DNA from: Deltaproteobacteria bacterium
GTDB lineage: Bacteria > Desulfobacterota > Desulfobulbia > Desulfobulbales > VMSU01
Length of the DNA stretch: 20,039 nt
Direction of reading: 5' to 3'
NCBI GenBank assembly: GCA_021789795.1
Contig: JAJYJA010000025.1
Location: 1-20,039, forward strand
Positions 6,309-14,031 of the stretch are shown here, piece by piece. Positions within the stretch are counted from its first letter, which is position 1. Each line of letters starts with the position of its first letter. The notes below the pieces were generated by a model. It did not search any database, had not been told where the DNA came from, and saw only the letters and a list, made by a program, of their open reading frames with translations. Made by a program: the position numbers and the translations under genes.

Positions 6309-7445
6309 ATGCCTCCCTCCACCCCGCCTCTCTCCCCTAACCGCCACCCGCTACGCCTCATCCTGCCGGTGGCGCCCCAACCCCTGGCCCGTGACCGCTT
6401 CGCCCCACAGGAGCAGACTCCGGCCCTGTCGCCGATCGCGGCCCTGGCCTGGCTAGACGAACATCAAGGCCAGGGGCTGGCGGTGGCGGGGGTGGAACTG
6501 GCGGGGCCCGGCGACCCCCTGGCCACCCCCGGCCCCACCCGGGAGACCCTGAACCTGGTGCGGCAAAGATACCCGGAACTGACGCTTACGGTCACCACCC
6601 TGGGCATCCATGGCCACCGCGAGGTCAAGACCCTGGCCGAGCACGGGGTCTCCCAGCTCACCCTCATGGTGGCGGCGGTGGATGTCGAGGTGGTCAAGGA
6701 GGTATATGCCTGGATCAGGCCGGGGAAGCGCACCATCCCCCTGGCCCAGGCCGCCGGGCTCCTCTTGCAGGAACAGGCGGCCTGCCTCGCCGCCTGCCTC
6801 CAGGCCGGGGTCGCGGTCACCATTCGGACCGTGGTTCAGTCAGGGATCAACGACCGCCATATCGAGGCGATCGCCAGTCAGATGGCGGCCCTGGGCGCCA
6901 CGGCCATGATCCTCATCCCTGGCCCGCCGAGGGGCGACGGGGAGCGGACGATCCCGGCCCCCTCCCGGGGGCGGATGCGCGGCCTGCGGGCCGTCGCCGG
7001 CCGTCACCTCCCCGTCCTGGAGGCCCCGGCGGCGGCCCTCGATCCCACCCTCCCGACCGCCGCCAGCGGCTCCCTCCGGCCCCGCCCCAGCCGGTCCCGG
7101 CCCAACGTGGCGGTAGTCAGCGGCGACGGTCTGGCCGTGGACCTCCACCTGGGCCAGGCCCGCCGGGTACTGATCTACGGGCCGCGGGAAGACGGGCTGG
7201 TGGCCCTGCTTGCCAGCCGTTCCCTGCCCACGGCCGGAGGCGGCGCCAGTCGCTGGCAGGCCCTGGCGGGGCTACTGCCGGACTGCTTCGCCCTCCTCGC
7301 CGCCAGCGTCGGCGACAACCCCCGAGCCGCGCTTCAGGGTCACGGCATCACCGTGCTGACCACCGAGGGCGAGATAGAAGGCGCGGTGGATCACCTCTAC
7401 GCCGGAGGCAAGGATTCATCGCCACCTCCCGGCACGCGGCCATAA
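6309..7445 (+). CDS. NifB-like protein lacking radical-SAM cysteines, with C-terminal NifX-like domain
   Basis: This 378-residue protein is clearly a nifB paralogue. LRLILPVAPQ (15-24) matches VHLPVAPQ of the NifB at 11558-12829; GVELAGPGDPLATP (61-74) matches GIAGPGDPFAN; VDVEVVKEVYAWIRPGK and SGINDRHIEAIA (178-189) match the corresponding NifB segments. Residues ~265-365 (NVAVVSGDG...DLHLGQARRV) are a NifX/NafY-type cofactor-binding domain, as at the NifB C-terminus. However, the CNIKCNYC cluster motif is replaced by PLARDRFA, and the later CTRC pair is also gone; only Cys159, Cys163 and Cys326 exist. It therefore cannot bind a radical-SAM [4Fe-4S] cluster in the usual way. The frame is intact, with AGGTGA before the ATG, so it is not an obvious pseudogene. 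A scaffold, cofactor-carrier or NifB-partner role is inference. Confidence 0.85.
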   Translation: MPPSTPPLSPNRHPLRLILPVAPQPLARDRFAPQEQTPALSPIAALAWLDEHQGQGLAVAGVELAGPGDPLATPGPTRETLNLVRQRYPELTLTVTTLGIHGHREVKTLAEHGVSQLTLMVAAVDVEVVKEVYAWIRPGKRTIPLAQAAGLLLQEQAACLAACLQAGVAVTIRTVVQSGINDRHIEAIASQMAALGATAMILIPGPPRGDGERTIPAPSRGRMRGLRAVAGRHLPVLEAPAAALDPTLPTAASGSLRPRPSRSRPNVAVVSGDGLAVDLHLGQARRVLIYGPREDGLVALLASRSLPTAGGGASRWQALAGLLPDCFALLAASVGDNPRAALQGHGITVLTTEGEIEGAVDHLYAGGKDSSPPPGTRP

Positions 7446-7483
7446 CCAACCAACGACAACCTCAAGGGAAAAGGAGAGCAGAG

Positions 7484-7786
7484 ATGGCAACCCCAAAACG
7501 ACAGATCCTCGTCTGCCAGAGCTTTCGGGTGGCAGGGGACAAAAAAGGCATCTGCCACAAACAGACCGATGGTTTCATGCAGTACCTGGAGGAGGAGATC
7601 CTGGACCGGGGCCTGAACTGCCTGGTCACCGCCACCACCTGTCTCAAGCAGTGCGAGTCGGGACCGATCATGGTCGTCCAGCCCGAAAACTGGTGGTTCA
7701 AGGGTGTGGACAGCCACCAGGCCATCGACGCCATCCTGGATGGCCTGGAGGAAGGTTCGCCGGCGGCGGGCTTCCTGATCTCGTAA
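7484..7786 (+). CDS. Thioredoxin-like [2Fe-2S] ferredoxin
   Basis: This 100-residue protein has the ligand pattern of thioredoxin-fold [2Fe-2S] ferredoxins: Cys11 and Cys24 (VCQSFRVAGDKKGICHK), then Cys53 and Cys57 (TTCLKQCESGPIMVVQPENWWFKGV). Cys46 is an extra, non-ligand candidate. The family includes the Clostridium pasteurianum 2Fe ferredoxin, which interacts with MoFe protein, and nif-linked ferredoxins of Azotobacter. It is likely an electron carrier or accessory for nitrogenase assembly in the cytoplasm. It begins after AAGGAGA, 38 bp downstream of the NifB-like gene, and is followed 11 bp later by the GNAT gene, which supports one transcript. Confidence 0.9.
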   Translation: MATPKRQILVCQSFRVAGDKKGICHKQTDGFMQYLEEEILDRGLNCLVTATTCLKQCESGPIMVVQPENWWFKGVDSHQAIDAILDGLEEGSPAAGFLIS

Positions 7787-7797
7787 GGCGAAGGCCC

Positions 7798-8265
7798 ATG
7801 ATGGTCAGCATCCGGGCGGCAAGGCCTGCCGACCTCGAGGCCCTTACCGGCCTCCTGAAGACCCTGTTCGGCATCGAGGCTGACTTCACCTTCAACGAGG
7901 CCCTCCAGCAACAGGGGCTGAGACTGATACTGGCCGATGAGCGGAGCCGCCTCCTGGTGGCCGAGGCGGAGGAGGTCGTCGTCGGCATGTGTTCCGGCCA
8001 ACTGACCATCTCCACGGCGGAGGGCGGCCCGGCCCTGCTGGTGGAAGACGTGGTGGTCGGCGAGGAGTGGCGGGGGCGGGGCATAGGCCGGCAGCTGCTG
8101 GAGGCCCTCGCCTCCTGGGCCAGGCAGCATCAGGTCTCACGTCTGCAACTACTGGCCGACCGCCACAACGCTCCGGCCTTGGACTTTTACCGGCACCTGG
8201 GCTGGCAAGGCACGGAACTCATCTGCCTCCGCCGCCACCTGGACGAAGTCTCCCCCGCCACCTAA
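7798..8265 (+). CDS. GNAT-family N-acetyltransferase
   Basis: The 155-residue product shows the GNAT fold: IRAARPADLEALTGLL at the N-terminus, motif A LVEDVVVGEEWRGRGIGRQL with the acetyl-CoA-binding R-G-R-G-I-G loop (~residues 85-105), and motif B NAPALDFYRHLGW near the C-terminus. It would transfer an acetyl group to an unknown amine. It starts 11 bp after the ferredoxin and ends the first nif transcript, before the nifE promoter, so a nif-linked role is likely but unspecified. A second ATG three bases downstream (7801) is equally possible. Small GNAT proteins have been seen in other nif clusters, but no substrate can be read here. Confidence 0.85.
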   Translation: MMVSIRAARPADLEALTGLLKTLFGIEADFTFNEALQQQGLRLILADERSRLLVAEAEEVVVGMCSGQLTISTAEGGPALLVEDVVVGEEWRGRGIGRQLLEALASWARQHQVSRLQLLADRHNAPALDFYRHLGWQGTELICLRRHLDEVSPAT

Positions 8266-8302
8266 GCCGTCGCCCCCTCGTCAGCCCGCCCCGCCCGGCT
8301 GC

Positions 8303-8343
8303 AAAAATGTCGTCCTTGCCACCTTTTTGTAGGATTTGCCACC
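8303..8343 (+). promoter_or_regulatory. Candidate upstream activator sites for nifE (tandem pair)
   Basis: Two tandem motifs occur: AAAATGTCGTCCTTGCCACC (8304-8323) and TTTTTGTAGGATTTGCCACC (8324-8343), their TGT starts exactly 20 bp apart. Both have the form TGT-N10-ACC, one base from the NifA consensus TGT-N10-ACA. They lie ~90-110 bp upstream of the -24 box and resemble the pair before nifH at 966-1004. Confidence 0.55.
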
Positions 8344-8394
8344 ACCGCCCCCCGACAGCCGGCGGATAACCGCCTTTTTTGCTCATAATAGTTT

Positions 8395-8414
8395 GGAATT
8401 AAACGATAAATTCC
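8395..8414. promoter_or_regulatory. Inverted repeat abutting the nifE -24 box
   Basis: GGAATT (8395-8400) and AATTCC (8409-8414) flank 8 bases and end 4 bases before the GG of the promoter. It is a possible operator or a bending site in an AT-rich patch. No matching sequence was found at nifH. Confidence 0.3.
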
Positions 8415-8415
8415 G

Positions 8416-8432
8416 TTGGCACGCCCGTTGCT
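8416..8432 (+). promoter_or_regulatory. Sigma-54 (-24/-12) promoter of nifE
   Basis: TTGGCACGCCCGTTGCT is a near-perfect -24/-12 element: GG at 8418-8419 and GC at 8430-8431 with correct spacing. Transcription should start near 8443, leaving a ~88-nt leader before the nifE ATG. It makes nifE-N-B-V at least partly independent of the nifH promoter while keeping the same sigma-54 control. Confidence 0.92.
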
Positions 8433-8530
8433 ATAACCCAAGACAGTAACGGCAAGGGAACCGCAAGACACCCTTGGCCGACTGTTCAGGTCACAAACGG
8501 CTCCCAAGCCCAAATTCACGGAGGAGTATC

Positions 8531-9886
8531 ATGCCGCAGGCCGCCCTACTTGAGGAACGACACGAGCAGATCCACCGCACCGGCACCGCGCCCTGCGAGA
8601 TTGCCTGCGACAAGGAGAGCCTGGCCGGGGCGGTGAGCCAGCGGGCCTGCCTCTTCTGCGGCTCCCGGGTGGTGCTCTACCCCATCGCCGACGCCCTGCA
8701 TCTGGTGCACGGCCCCATCGGCTGCGCGGTTTACACCTGGGATATCCGCGGCGCCCTCTCCTCTGGTCCCGAACTGCACCGCCTAAGCTTCTCCACCGAC
8801 CTTAAGGAGCGGGAGGTGATCTTCGGCGGCGAGAAGAAGTTGAAGGCCGCCCTCCTCGAACTGATCGCACGCCACGCCCCCAAGGCCGCCTTTGTCTACT
8901 CCACCTGCATCGTCGGCATCATCGGCGACGACCTGGAGGCGGTCTGCCGCGGGGTCGAGGCCGAGACCGGCATCCCGGTCATCCCGGTGCAATCAGAGGG
9001 CTTCAAGGGCAACAAGCGGGCCGGCTACCACGCCGCCTGCCGGGCCATGGCGCGCCTGGTGGGCACCGGCGACACCAGCGGCATCTCCCCTCACAGCATC
9101 AATATCCTGGGCGACTTCAACCTGGCGGGCGAGATCTGGCTGGTGCGCGACTACTTCAAACGCATGGGCATCGAGGTGGTGGCCAACATCACCGGCGACG
9201 GCCGGGTGGACGACCTCCGCCGGGCTCACGGCGCGGCCCTGAACGTGGTCCAATGTTCGGGCTCCACCATGGAACTGGCCAAGATAATGGCGGAGAGCTA
9301 CGGCACCCCCTCGCTCCGGGTCTCCTACTTCGGGATCGAGGATATGGCGGCATCCCTTTACAGCGTGGCCGCCTTCTTCAAGGATCCGGCCATGATGGAG
9401 CGCACCCGGCAGGTGGTGCGGACGGAGATCGCCACCATCATGCCGGAGCTCAAGCGCTATCAAGATGAGCTGGCCGGCAAAAAGGCCGCGATCTACGTGG
9501 GCGGGGCCTTCAAGGCCTTCTCCCTGGTCAAGGCCTTCCGTCTGCTGGGGATGAGCGTCGCCATGGTCGGCTCCCAGACCGGCACCAAGGAGGACTACCA
9601 GGAACTGGCCGAGATCTGCGACCCCGGCACCATCATCGTCGATGACGCGAACCCCCTGGAGCTCACCTCCTTTCTGGAGGAGAAGAGCGTCGATATCTTC
9701 GTGGGCGGGGTCAAGGAGCGGCCCATCGCCTACAAGCTGGGGGTGGGGTTCTGCGACCACAACCACGAGCGCAAGGAATGCCTGGCCGGGTTCGCCGGGA
9801 TGCTGAACTTCGCCCGCGAGGTCCACGCCTCGGTCATGAGCCCGGTCTGGCGCCTTGCCCCCCGTCCGGCCCGCCCGACCGATTAA
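8531..9886 (+). CDS. nifE: FeMo-cofactor assembly scaffold, alpha-like subunit
   Basis: NifE with NifN forms the scaffold on which the NifB product is converted to FeMo-cofactor. The 451-residue protein has SQRACLFCGSR (Cys40), GPIGCAVYTWD (Cys65) and STCIVGIIGDD (Cys126), the cysteines corresponding to the NifD P-cluster positions, plus NVVQCSGSTMELA, matching the conserved NifE cysteine near position 250. The cofactor-ligand histidine of NifD is absent (GVGFCDHNHERKE region instead), which separates it from NifD. GGAGGAG lies 6 nt before the ATG at 8531; an in-frame TTG at 8474 would add 19 residues without family similarity and is rejected. Confidence 0.96.
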   Translation: MPQAALLEERHEQIHRTGTAPCEIACDKESLAGAVSQRACLFCGSRVVLYPIADALHLVHGPIGCAVYTWDIRGALSSGPELHRLSFSTDLKEREVIFGGEKKLKAALLELIARHAPKAAFVYSTCIVGIIGDDLEAVCRGVEAETGIPVIPVQSEGFKGNKRAGYHAACRAMARLVGTGDTSGISPHSINILGDFNLAGEIWLVRDYFKRMGIEVVANITGDGRVDDLRRAHGAALNVVQCSGSTMELAKIMAESYGTPSLRVSYFGIEDMAASLYSVAAFFKDPAMMERTRQVVRTEIATIMPELKRYQDELAGKKAAIYVGGAFKAFSLVKAFRLLGMSVAMVGSQTGTKEDYQELAEICDPGTIIVDDANPLELTSFLEEKSVDIFVGGVKERPIAYKLGVGFCDHNHERKECLAGFAGMLNFAREVHASVMSPVWRLAPRPARPTD

Positions 9887-9955
9887 CCGTGCGGCTTATC
9901 GTTTAAGGCTGTTTCCACTCGACGGCTTAACCCCTCCCCACCAAGGGAGATGCAA

Positions 9956-10109
9956 GGTAACTATCCAGCTCAAGGCCAGAAATTAGCAATAACCACTGAA
10001 CCGTAACTGTTTTAGCAGTGCCGTAGATGCTAGGAAGAGGCCCGCGAGGTGTGCTGGTGCACATGAGCAGGCTGACGACCACGCAGCTGCGGTGTTGCTG
10101 GACAGTTAC
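9956..10109. repeat. 154-bp intergenic repeat, copy A (before nifN)
   Basis: It begins GGTAACTATCCAGCT and ends GCTGGACAGTTAC, so its tips are inverted repeats. Internally it has AACCGTAACTGTTTTAGC and a small hairpin TGTGC-TGGT-GCACA (10050-10063). Copy B after nifV (14032-14185) has the same length, identical first 15 bases, the AACCGTAACT block at the same place and a matching end. The element fills most of the nifE-nifN gap and stops 20 bp before the nifN ATG. It has no coding capacity, so it resembles a REP/REPIN or small non-autonomous element. Confidence 0.85.
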
Positions 10110-10129
10110 GATGCGAGGAGATAACGATC

Positions 10130-11494
10130 ATGAGCAGCAACCCGCCGAAATACCTCTCCACCACCAACGCCTGTAAGCTCTGCGCCCCTCTGGGCGCCAG
10201 CCTGGCCTTCAAGGGGGTGGCGGGCGCCGTACCCTTCCTGCACGGTTCCCAGGGCTGCGCCACCTACATGCGGCGCTACCTCATCAGCCACTTCAACGAG
10301 CCCATCGACATCGCCTCCTCGGCCCTGGGGGAGAAGAACGCCATCTTCGGCGGCGGCCCCAACCTGAAGCTCGGGCTGACCAACGTCATCAAGAAGTACC
10401 ATCCGGAACTGATCGGGGTAGCCACCACCTGTCTCACCGAGACCATCGGCGACGACGTGGCCCGCTTCCTAGCCGAGTACATCCGCGAGGTGAACGACCC
10501 GACGCTCCTGCCCAGGATCGTGCGGGTCTCGACCCCCAGCTATTCCGGCACCCACATGGAGGGCTTTCACGCCGCGGTGACGGCCCTGATCGCGGCCCTG
10601 GCCGAGGGTGGGGAGGCGAACGGCATCGTCACCCTCCTCCCCGGCCTGGTCTCGCCCGCCGACTTGCGGCATCTGAAGGAGATCATGGCCGAATTCGGGC
10701 TGGACTCCGTCCTCCTCCCCGACTACTCCGACACCATGGACGGCCAGGCCGCCAGCCGCTACGAAAAGATCCCGACCGGCGGCACCACCCTGGAGCAGAT
10801 CCGCTCCACCGGGGCCGGACGGGCGGTGATCGAGTTCGGCCGCACCCTGGGTGAGTCCCCCAGCGGCGGGACGGTGCTTAAGACCCGCTTCGGCCTCGCC
10901 CGCCACCGGCTCGGGATGCCGATCGGCATCCGGGAGAGCGACGCCTTCCTTGCCCTGCTCGCCGAGTTGAGCGGCCGGCCCTCGCTGCCGGCAAGTCTTC
11001 AGGCCGAGCGGGGACGGCTCATCGACTCCCTGATCGACGGCCACAAGTACCTGTTCGGCAAACGGGCCGTGGTCTACGGCGAGGAGGACCTGGTGGTGGG
11101 GCTCACCGCCTTCCTCTCCGAGATCGGGGTGCGGCCGGTGCTGTGCGCCTCGGGCGGCAGGAGCGGCCACCTGCAGGCGGCGGTCAGCGCGGTCAGCGAG
11201 GGCTTCCTCCCCGAAGCGCCCCTGGTCCGCGAGGATACCGACTTCTTCGAGATCGCCGAGGAGGCCACGGCCCTGGCCCCTGACCTCATCATCGGCCACA
11301 GCAAGGGGTATCATCTGGCGAGGAGGCTCAATATCCCCTTGATTCGTTTAGGATTCCCGATCCACGACCGTCTGGGCGGCCAACGCCTCCTCCATCTGGG
11401 CCACCGGGGGGCGCAACGCCTCTTCGACGAGATCGTCAACACCGTGATCAGCCGCCAGCAGGAGCGGTCGCCGGTGGGCTACAGCTATATGTGA
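10130..11494 (+). CDS. nifN: FeMo-cofactor assembly scaffold, beta-like subunit
   Basis: NifN partners NifE. The 454 residues resemble NifK at the corresponding cysteines: NACKLCAPLGASLAF (Cys15, Cys18), GSQGCATYMRR (Cys43) and TTCLTETIGDD (Cys101), followed by STPSYSGTHMEGF and a C-terminal LIRLGFPIHDRLGGQ. It ends at normal length with no NifB or NifX fusion. GAGGAG sits 11 nt before the ATG, just beyond repeat copy A. A 243-bp gap from nifE, mostly repeat, is unusual, since nifE and nifN are usually adjacent. Confidence 0.95.
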   Translation: MSSNPPKYLSTTNACKLCAPLGASLAFKGVAGAVPFLHGSQGCATYMRRYLISHFNEPIDIASSALGEKNAIFGGGPNLKLGLTNVIKKYHPELIGVATTCLTETIGDDVARFLAEYIREVNDPTLLPRIVRVSTPSYSGTHMEGFHAAVTALIAALAEGGEANGIVTLLPGLVSPADLRHLKEIMAEFGLDSVLLPDYSDTMDGQAASRYEKIPTGGTTLEQIRSTGAGRAVIEFGRTLGESPSGGTVLKTRFGLARHRLGMPIGIRESDAFLALLAELSGRPSLPASLQAERGRLIDSLIDGHKYLFGKRAVVYGEEDLVVGLTAFLSEIGVRPVLCASGGRSGHLQAAVSAVSEGFLPEAPLVREDTDFFEIAEEATALAPDLIIGHSKGYHLARRLNIPLIRLGFPIHDRLGGQRLLHLGHRGAQRLFDEIVNTVISRQQERSPVGYSYM

Positions 11495-11517
11495 TGGCGT
11501 CGCCAGGTCTGCCAATC

Positions 11518-11537
11518 GCCGTCCAGGGATGGACGGC
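11518..11537 (+). other. Hairpin between nifN and nifB
   Basis: GCCGTCCA (11518-11525) pairs perfectly with TGGACGGC (11530-11537) over a GGGA tetraloop. A small TGGCG-T-CGCCA palindrome lies just upstream (11495-11505). No T-run follows, so it is more likely an mRNA-processing or stability element than a terminator. The nifB ribosome site (AAGGAGAG) lies directly downstream. Confidence 0.5.
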
Positions 11538-11557
11538 CAAAATCAAGGAGAGAAAAA

Positions 11558-12829
11558 ATGTCCAATCCCAACCTCGACCTGAGCCGGCACCCCTGTTTCA
11601 ACCCCGGGGCCAAGGGGCAATTTGGCCGCGTTCACCTGCCGGTGGCGCCGCAATGCAACATCAAGTGTAACTACTGCAACCGCAAGTACGACTGCGTCAA
11701 CGAGTCGCGCCCCGGAGTGACCTCCACCGTGCTCACCCCGGAGCAGGCGGGCGAGTATATGGTGCGGGTGTTGGCCAAAGAGCCGCGCATCACCGTGGCC
11801 GGCATCGCCGGGCCCGGCGACCCCTTTGCCAACGCCGAGAAAACCATGGCCACCATGCGTCTGCTGCGCGATGAATTTCCGGGGCTCCTCCTCTGCCTGG
11901 CCTCGAACGGCATGGACATCGGCCCCTACATCCCTGAACTGGCGGAGATGAACGTCTCCCACGTCACCATCACCATCAACGCCGTCGATCCCGCCATCGG
12001 GGCCAAGGTCTATGGCTGGGTGCGGGACGGCAATGTCATCCACCACGGCCATAATGGGGCCGAGATCCTGCTCGCCCGGCAGTTGGCGGCGGTGGCGGAA
12101 CTCAAGCGCCACGGCGTCACGGTCAAGATCAACACCATCCTCATCCCGGGCGTCAACGACCACCACATCGAGGCGGTGGCCGAAAGGATGCGGGGCCTGG
12201 GCGCCGACCTCTTCAACTGCATGGCCCTGTTCCCGAACGTCGATACCCCCTTCGGCTCCCTTCCTCAGCCCAGCCCCGAGCAGATGGAGGAAACCCGGGC
12301 CCGGGCCGAGCGCTACCTCCCCCAGATGCGACACTGCACCCGTTGCCGGGCGGACGCGGTGGGGCTCCTGGATCAAGACCGGACCGAGGAGTTTCGCGGC
12401 TGCCTCGCCGCCTGCGCCACCCTGGCCCCGACCGTCAAGCCCCGGCCCTACGTGGCGGTGGCGACCCAGGAGGGGGTGCTGGTCAACCAACACCTGGGCG
12501 AGGCGTTACACTTCGAGATCTGGGAGCCGCACCAGGGCGGCTACCGGCTGAAGGAGCGGCGGGCCGCGCCCGAGACCGGTGGGGGGCTAAGGCGCTGGCT
12601 CCGGCTGGCCAGGATCCTTGGCGACTGCCGGGCCGTGCTCACCAGCGGCATCGGCGAGACCCCCAAGCAGACCCTGGAAAAGACCGGCCTGACGACCGTC
12701 ACCATGAACGGTTTCATCGCAAGCGGACTCGCCGCGATCTACGAGGGCAAGAATCCGGCGGCCCTCAAAGGCCGGAGTCTTGCTTGCGGCAACCAGAGCT
12801 GCGGCGGCACCGGCGGCGGTTGCCTGTGA
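11558..12829 (+). CDS. nifB: Radical-SAM FeMo-cofactor core synthase NifB
   Basis: NifB fuses two [4Fe-4S] units and inserts a carbide to make NifB-co, the Fe-S core of FeMo-cofactor. The 423 residues contain the radical-SAM motif Cys33-xxx-Cys37-xx-Cys40 (PQCNIKCNYCNRKYDC), the SAM-contact segment GIAGPGDPFAN (82-92), GVNDHHIEAVA, Cys260/Cys263 (HCTRC), and a C-terminal NifX-like domain (~297-400) ending in a Cys/Gly tail (CGNQSCGGTGGGC). All catalytic cysteines are present, unlike the paralogue at 6309-7445. AAGGAGAG precedes the ATG. nifV follows after 66 bp. Confidence 0.97.
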   Translation: MSNPNLDLSRHPCFNPGAKGQFGRVHLPVAPQCNIKCNYCNRKYDCVNESRPGVTSTVLTPEQAGEYMVRVLAKEPRITVAGIAGPGDPFANAEKTMATMRLLRDEFPGLLLCLASNGMDIGPYIPELAEMNVSHVTITINAVDPAIGAKVYGWVRDGNVIHHGHNGAEILLARQLAAVAELKRHGVTVKINTILIPGVNDHHIEAVAERMRGLGADLFNCMALFPNVDTPFGSLPQPSPEQMEETRARAERYLPQMRHCTRCRADAVGLLDQDRTEEFRGCLAACATLAPTVKPRPYVAVATQEGVLVNQHLGEALHFEIWEPHQGGYRLKERRAAPETGGGLRRWLRLARILGDCRAVLTSGIGETPKQTLEKTGLTTVTMNGFIASGLAAIYEGKNPAALKGRSLACGNQSCGGTGGGCL

Positions 12830-12895
12830 GCGCCATCGGCTTCCTTTCCCAGATCACCAGCCAGATAACGGCCAGGTCGGAGACCAGGTCGGATT

Positions 12896-14017
12896 ATGCC
12901 GGGACTCATTGATTCAACCCTGCGCGAGGGGGAGCAGACGGCGGGGGTGCTGTTCACCCTGGACCAGAAGATCGCCATCGCCGAGGCGGTGGCGGCGGTG
13001 GGCATCGAGGAGCTTGAGCTTGGGGTCGCCACCAGCCTCGATGCCGAGCTGCCGACCCTGATCGACGCCTGTCGCGGCCTGGCGCGGCGGCCACGGCTCG
13101 CCCTCTGGTGCCGTTGCCGGGCCGAGGACATCGAGTGCGCGGCCCGGCTGCGGCCGGATGTCCTCTCCCTGTCCCTGCCCGCCTCGCACCGCCATATCCG
13201 CAAACGCCTGGGCAAGACCTACGCCTGGGTGCTTTCCTGTCTGCGCTCTTCGTTCCGGCAGGCGCGGGACCTGGGTCTCGGCTACCTCTCCCTGGGGGTG
13301 GAGGACGCCAGTCGAGCCGAGCCGGACTTTCTTGAGGAGTTGATCGACGAGGCGGTGGCGGCTGGGGCGAGGCGCCTCCGTCTGGCCGACACGGTGGGCA
13401 TCATGACGCCGCAGGAAACCTCGGCCCTGATCGGTTCATGCCGGCGACGCCATCCGAACCTGGAGCTCGCCTTCCACGGCCACAACGATTTCGGCCTGGC
13501 CACGGCCAACGCCCTCTCGGCCTTGGAGGCCGGCGCGAAGTGGGCCGATGTCACGGTCCTGGGGCTCGGCGAGCGGGCCGGCTGCGCCCGGCTGGAGGAG
13601 GTGGTGGGCCTGCTGACCCTGGTCAAGAAAAGGCAAGCTTACCGGGTGGAGGGCCTGCGCGCCCTGTGCGGGCTGGTGGCCGAGGCGGCGGGGCGTCCCG
13701 TGGCGGCCAACCATCCGCTGGTGGGCAGCGCCATCTTCACCTGCGAATCCGGCCTGCATGTCCAGGGCCTGCTGGCAGACCCCGCCGCCTACGAACCCTT
13801 CCCGCCGGAGCGGGTCAACGCCAGCCGGACCATCCAGTTGGGGGTCAAGGCGGGCGGACGGGCCATGGCGGCTTACTGCGCCCGCCTGGGGCTGACGCCG
13901 CCGGTCAAGTCGCTGCCGACCCTGGTGGTCAAGGTCCGGCAGCGCGCCAAGGAACTCGGCCGACCGCTGTTGGAAGCCGAAATCAGGGGGCTCCTCTCCC
14001 CACCGGTGGGCCGCTGA
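12896..14017 (+). CDS. nifV: Homocitrate synthase NifV
   Basis: NifV condenses acetyl-CoA with 2-oxoglutarate to give homocitrate, the organic ligand of FeMo-cofactor. The 373-residue protein starts in the family's TIM barrel with LIDSTLREGEQTAGV (Asp6, Arg10, Glu11, Gln14), has ADTVGIMTP (from residue 164), the metal-binding HGHND (His194, His196) and ESGLHVQGLL. Its place after nifB supports NifV rather than isopropylmalate or (R)-citramalate synthase. The ribosome site is weak; two direct CCAGGTCGG repeats (12872-12880, 12884-12892) sit just upstream of the ATG. It is the last nif gene in the window. Confidence 0.93.
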   Translation: MPGLIDSTLREGEQTAGVLFTLDQKIAIAEAVAAVGIEELELGVATSLDAELPTLIDACRGLARRPRLALWCRCRAEDIECAARLRPDVLSLSLPASHRHIRKRLGKTYAWVLSCLRSSFRQARDLGLGYLSLGVEDASRAEPDFLEELIDEAVAAGARRLRLADTVGIMTPQETSALIGSCRRRHPNLELAFHGHNDFGLATANALSALEAGAKWADVTVLGLGERAGCARLEEVVGLLTLVKKRQAYRVEGLRALCGLVAEAAGRPVAANHPLVGSAIFTCESGLHVQGLLADPAAYEPFPPERVNASRTIQLGVKAGGRAMAAYCARLGLTPPVKSLPTLVVKVRQRAKELGRPLLEAEIRGLLSPPVGR

Positions 14018-14031
14018 CTCGCTTAAACAAC

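Noticed and set aside
6309..7445. Calling the NifB-like gene a pseudogene or a second functional nifB
   Set aside because: The frame is intact over 378 codons with a ribosome site and conserved motifs, so pseudogene is not supported; loss of all cluster cysteines rules out normal NifB catalysis.
8474..8530. Upstream TTG start for nifE
   Set aside because: It adds residues with no family similarity, lacks a ribosome site, and the ATG at 8531 has a strong GGAGGAG.
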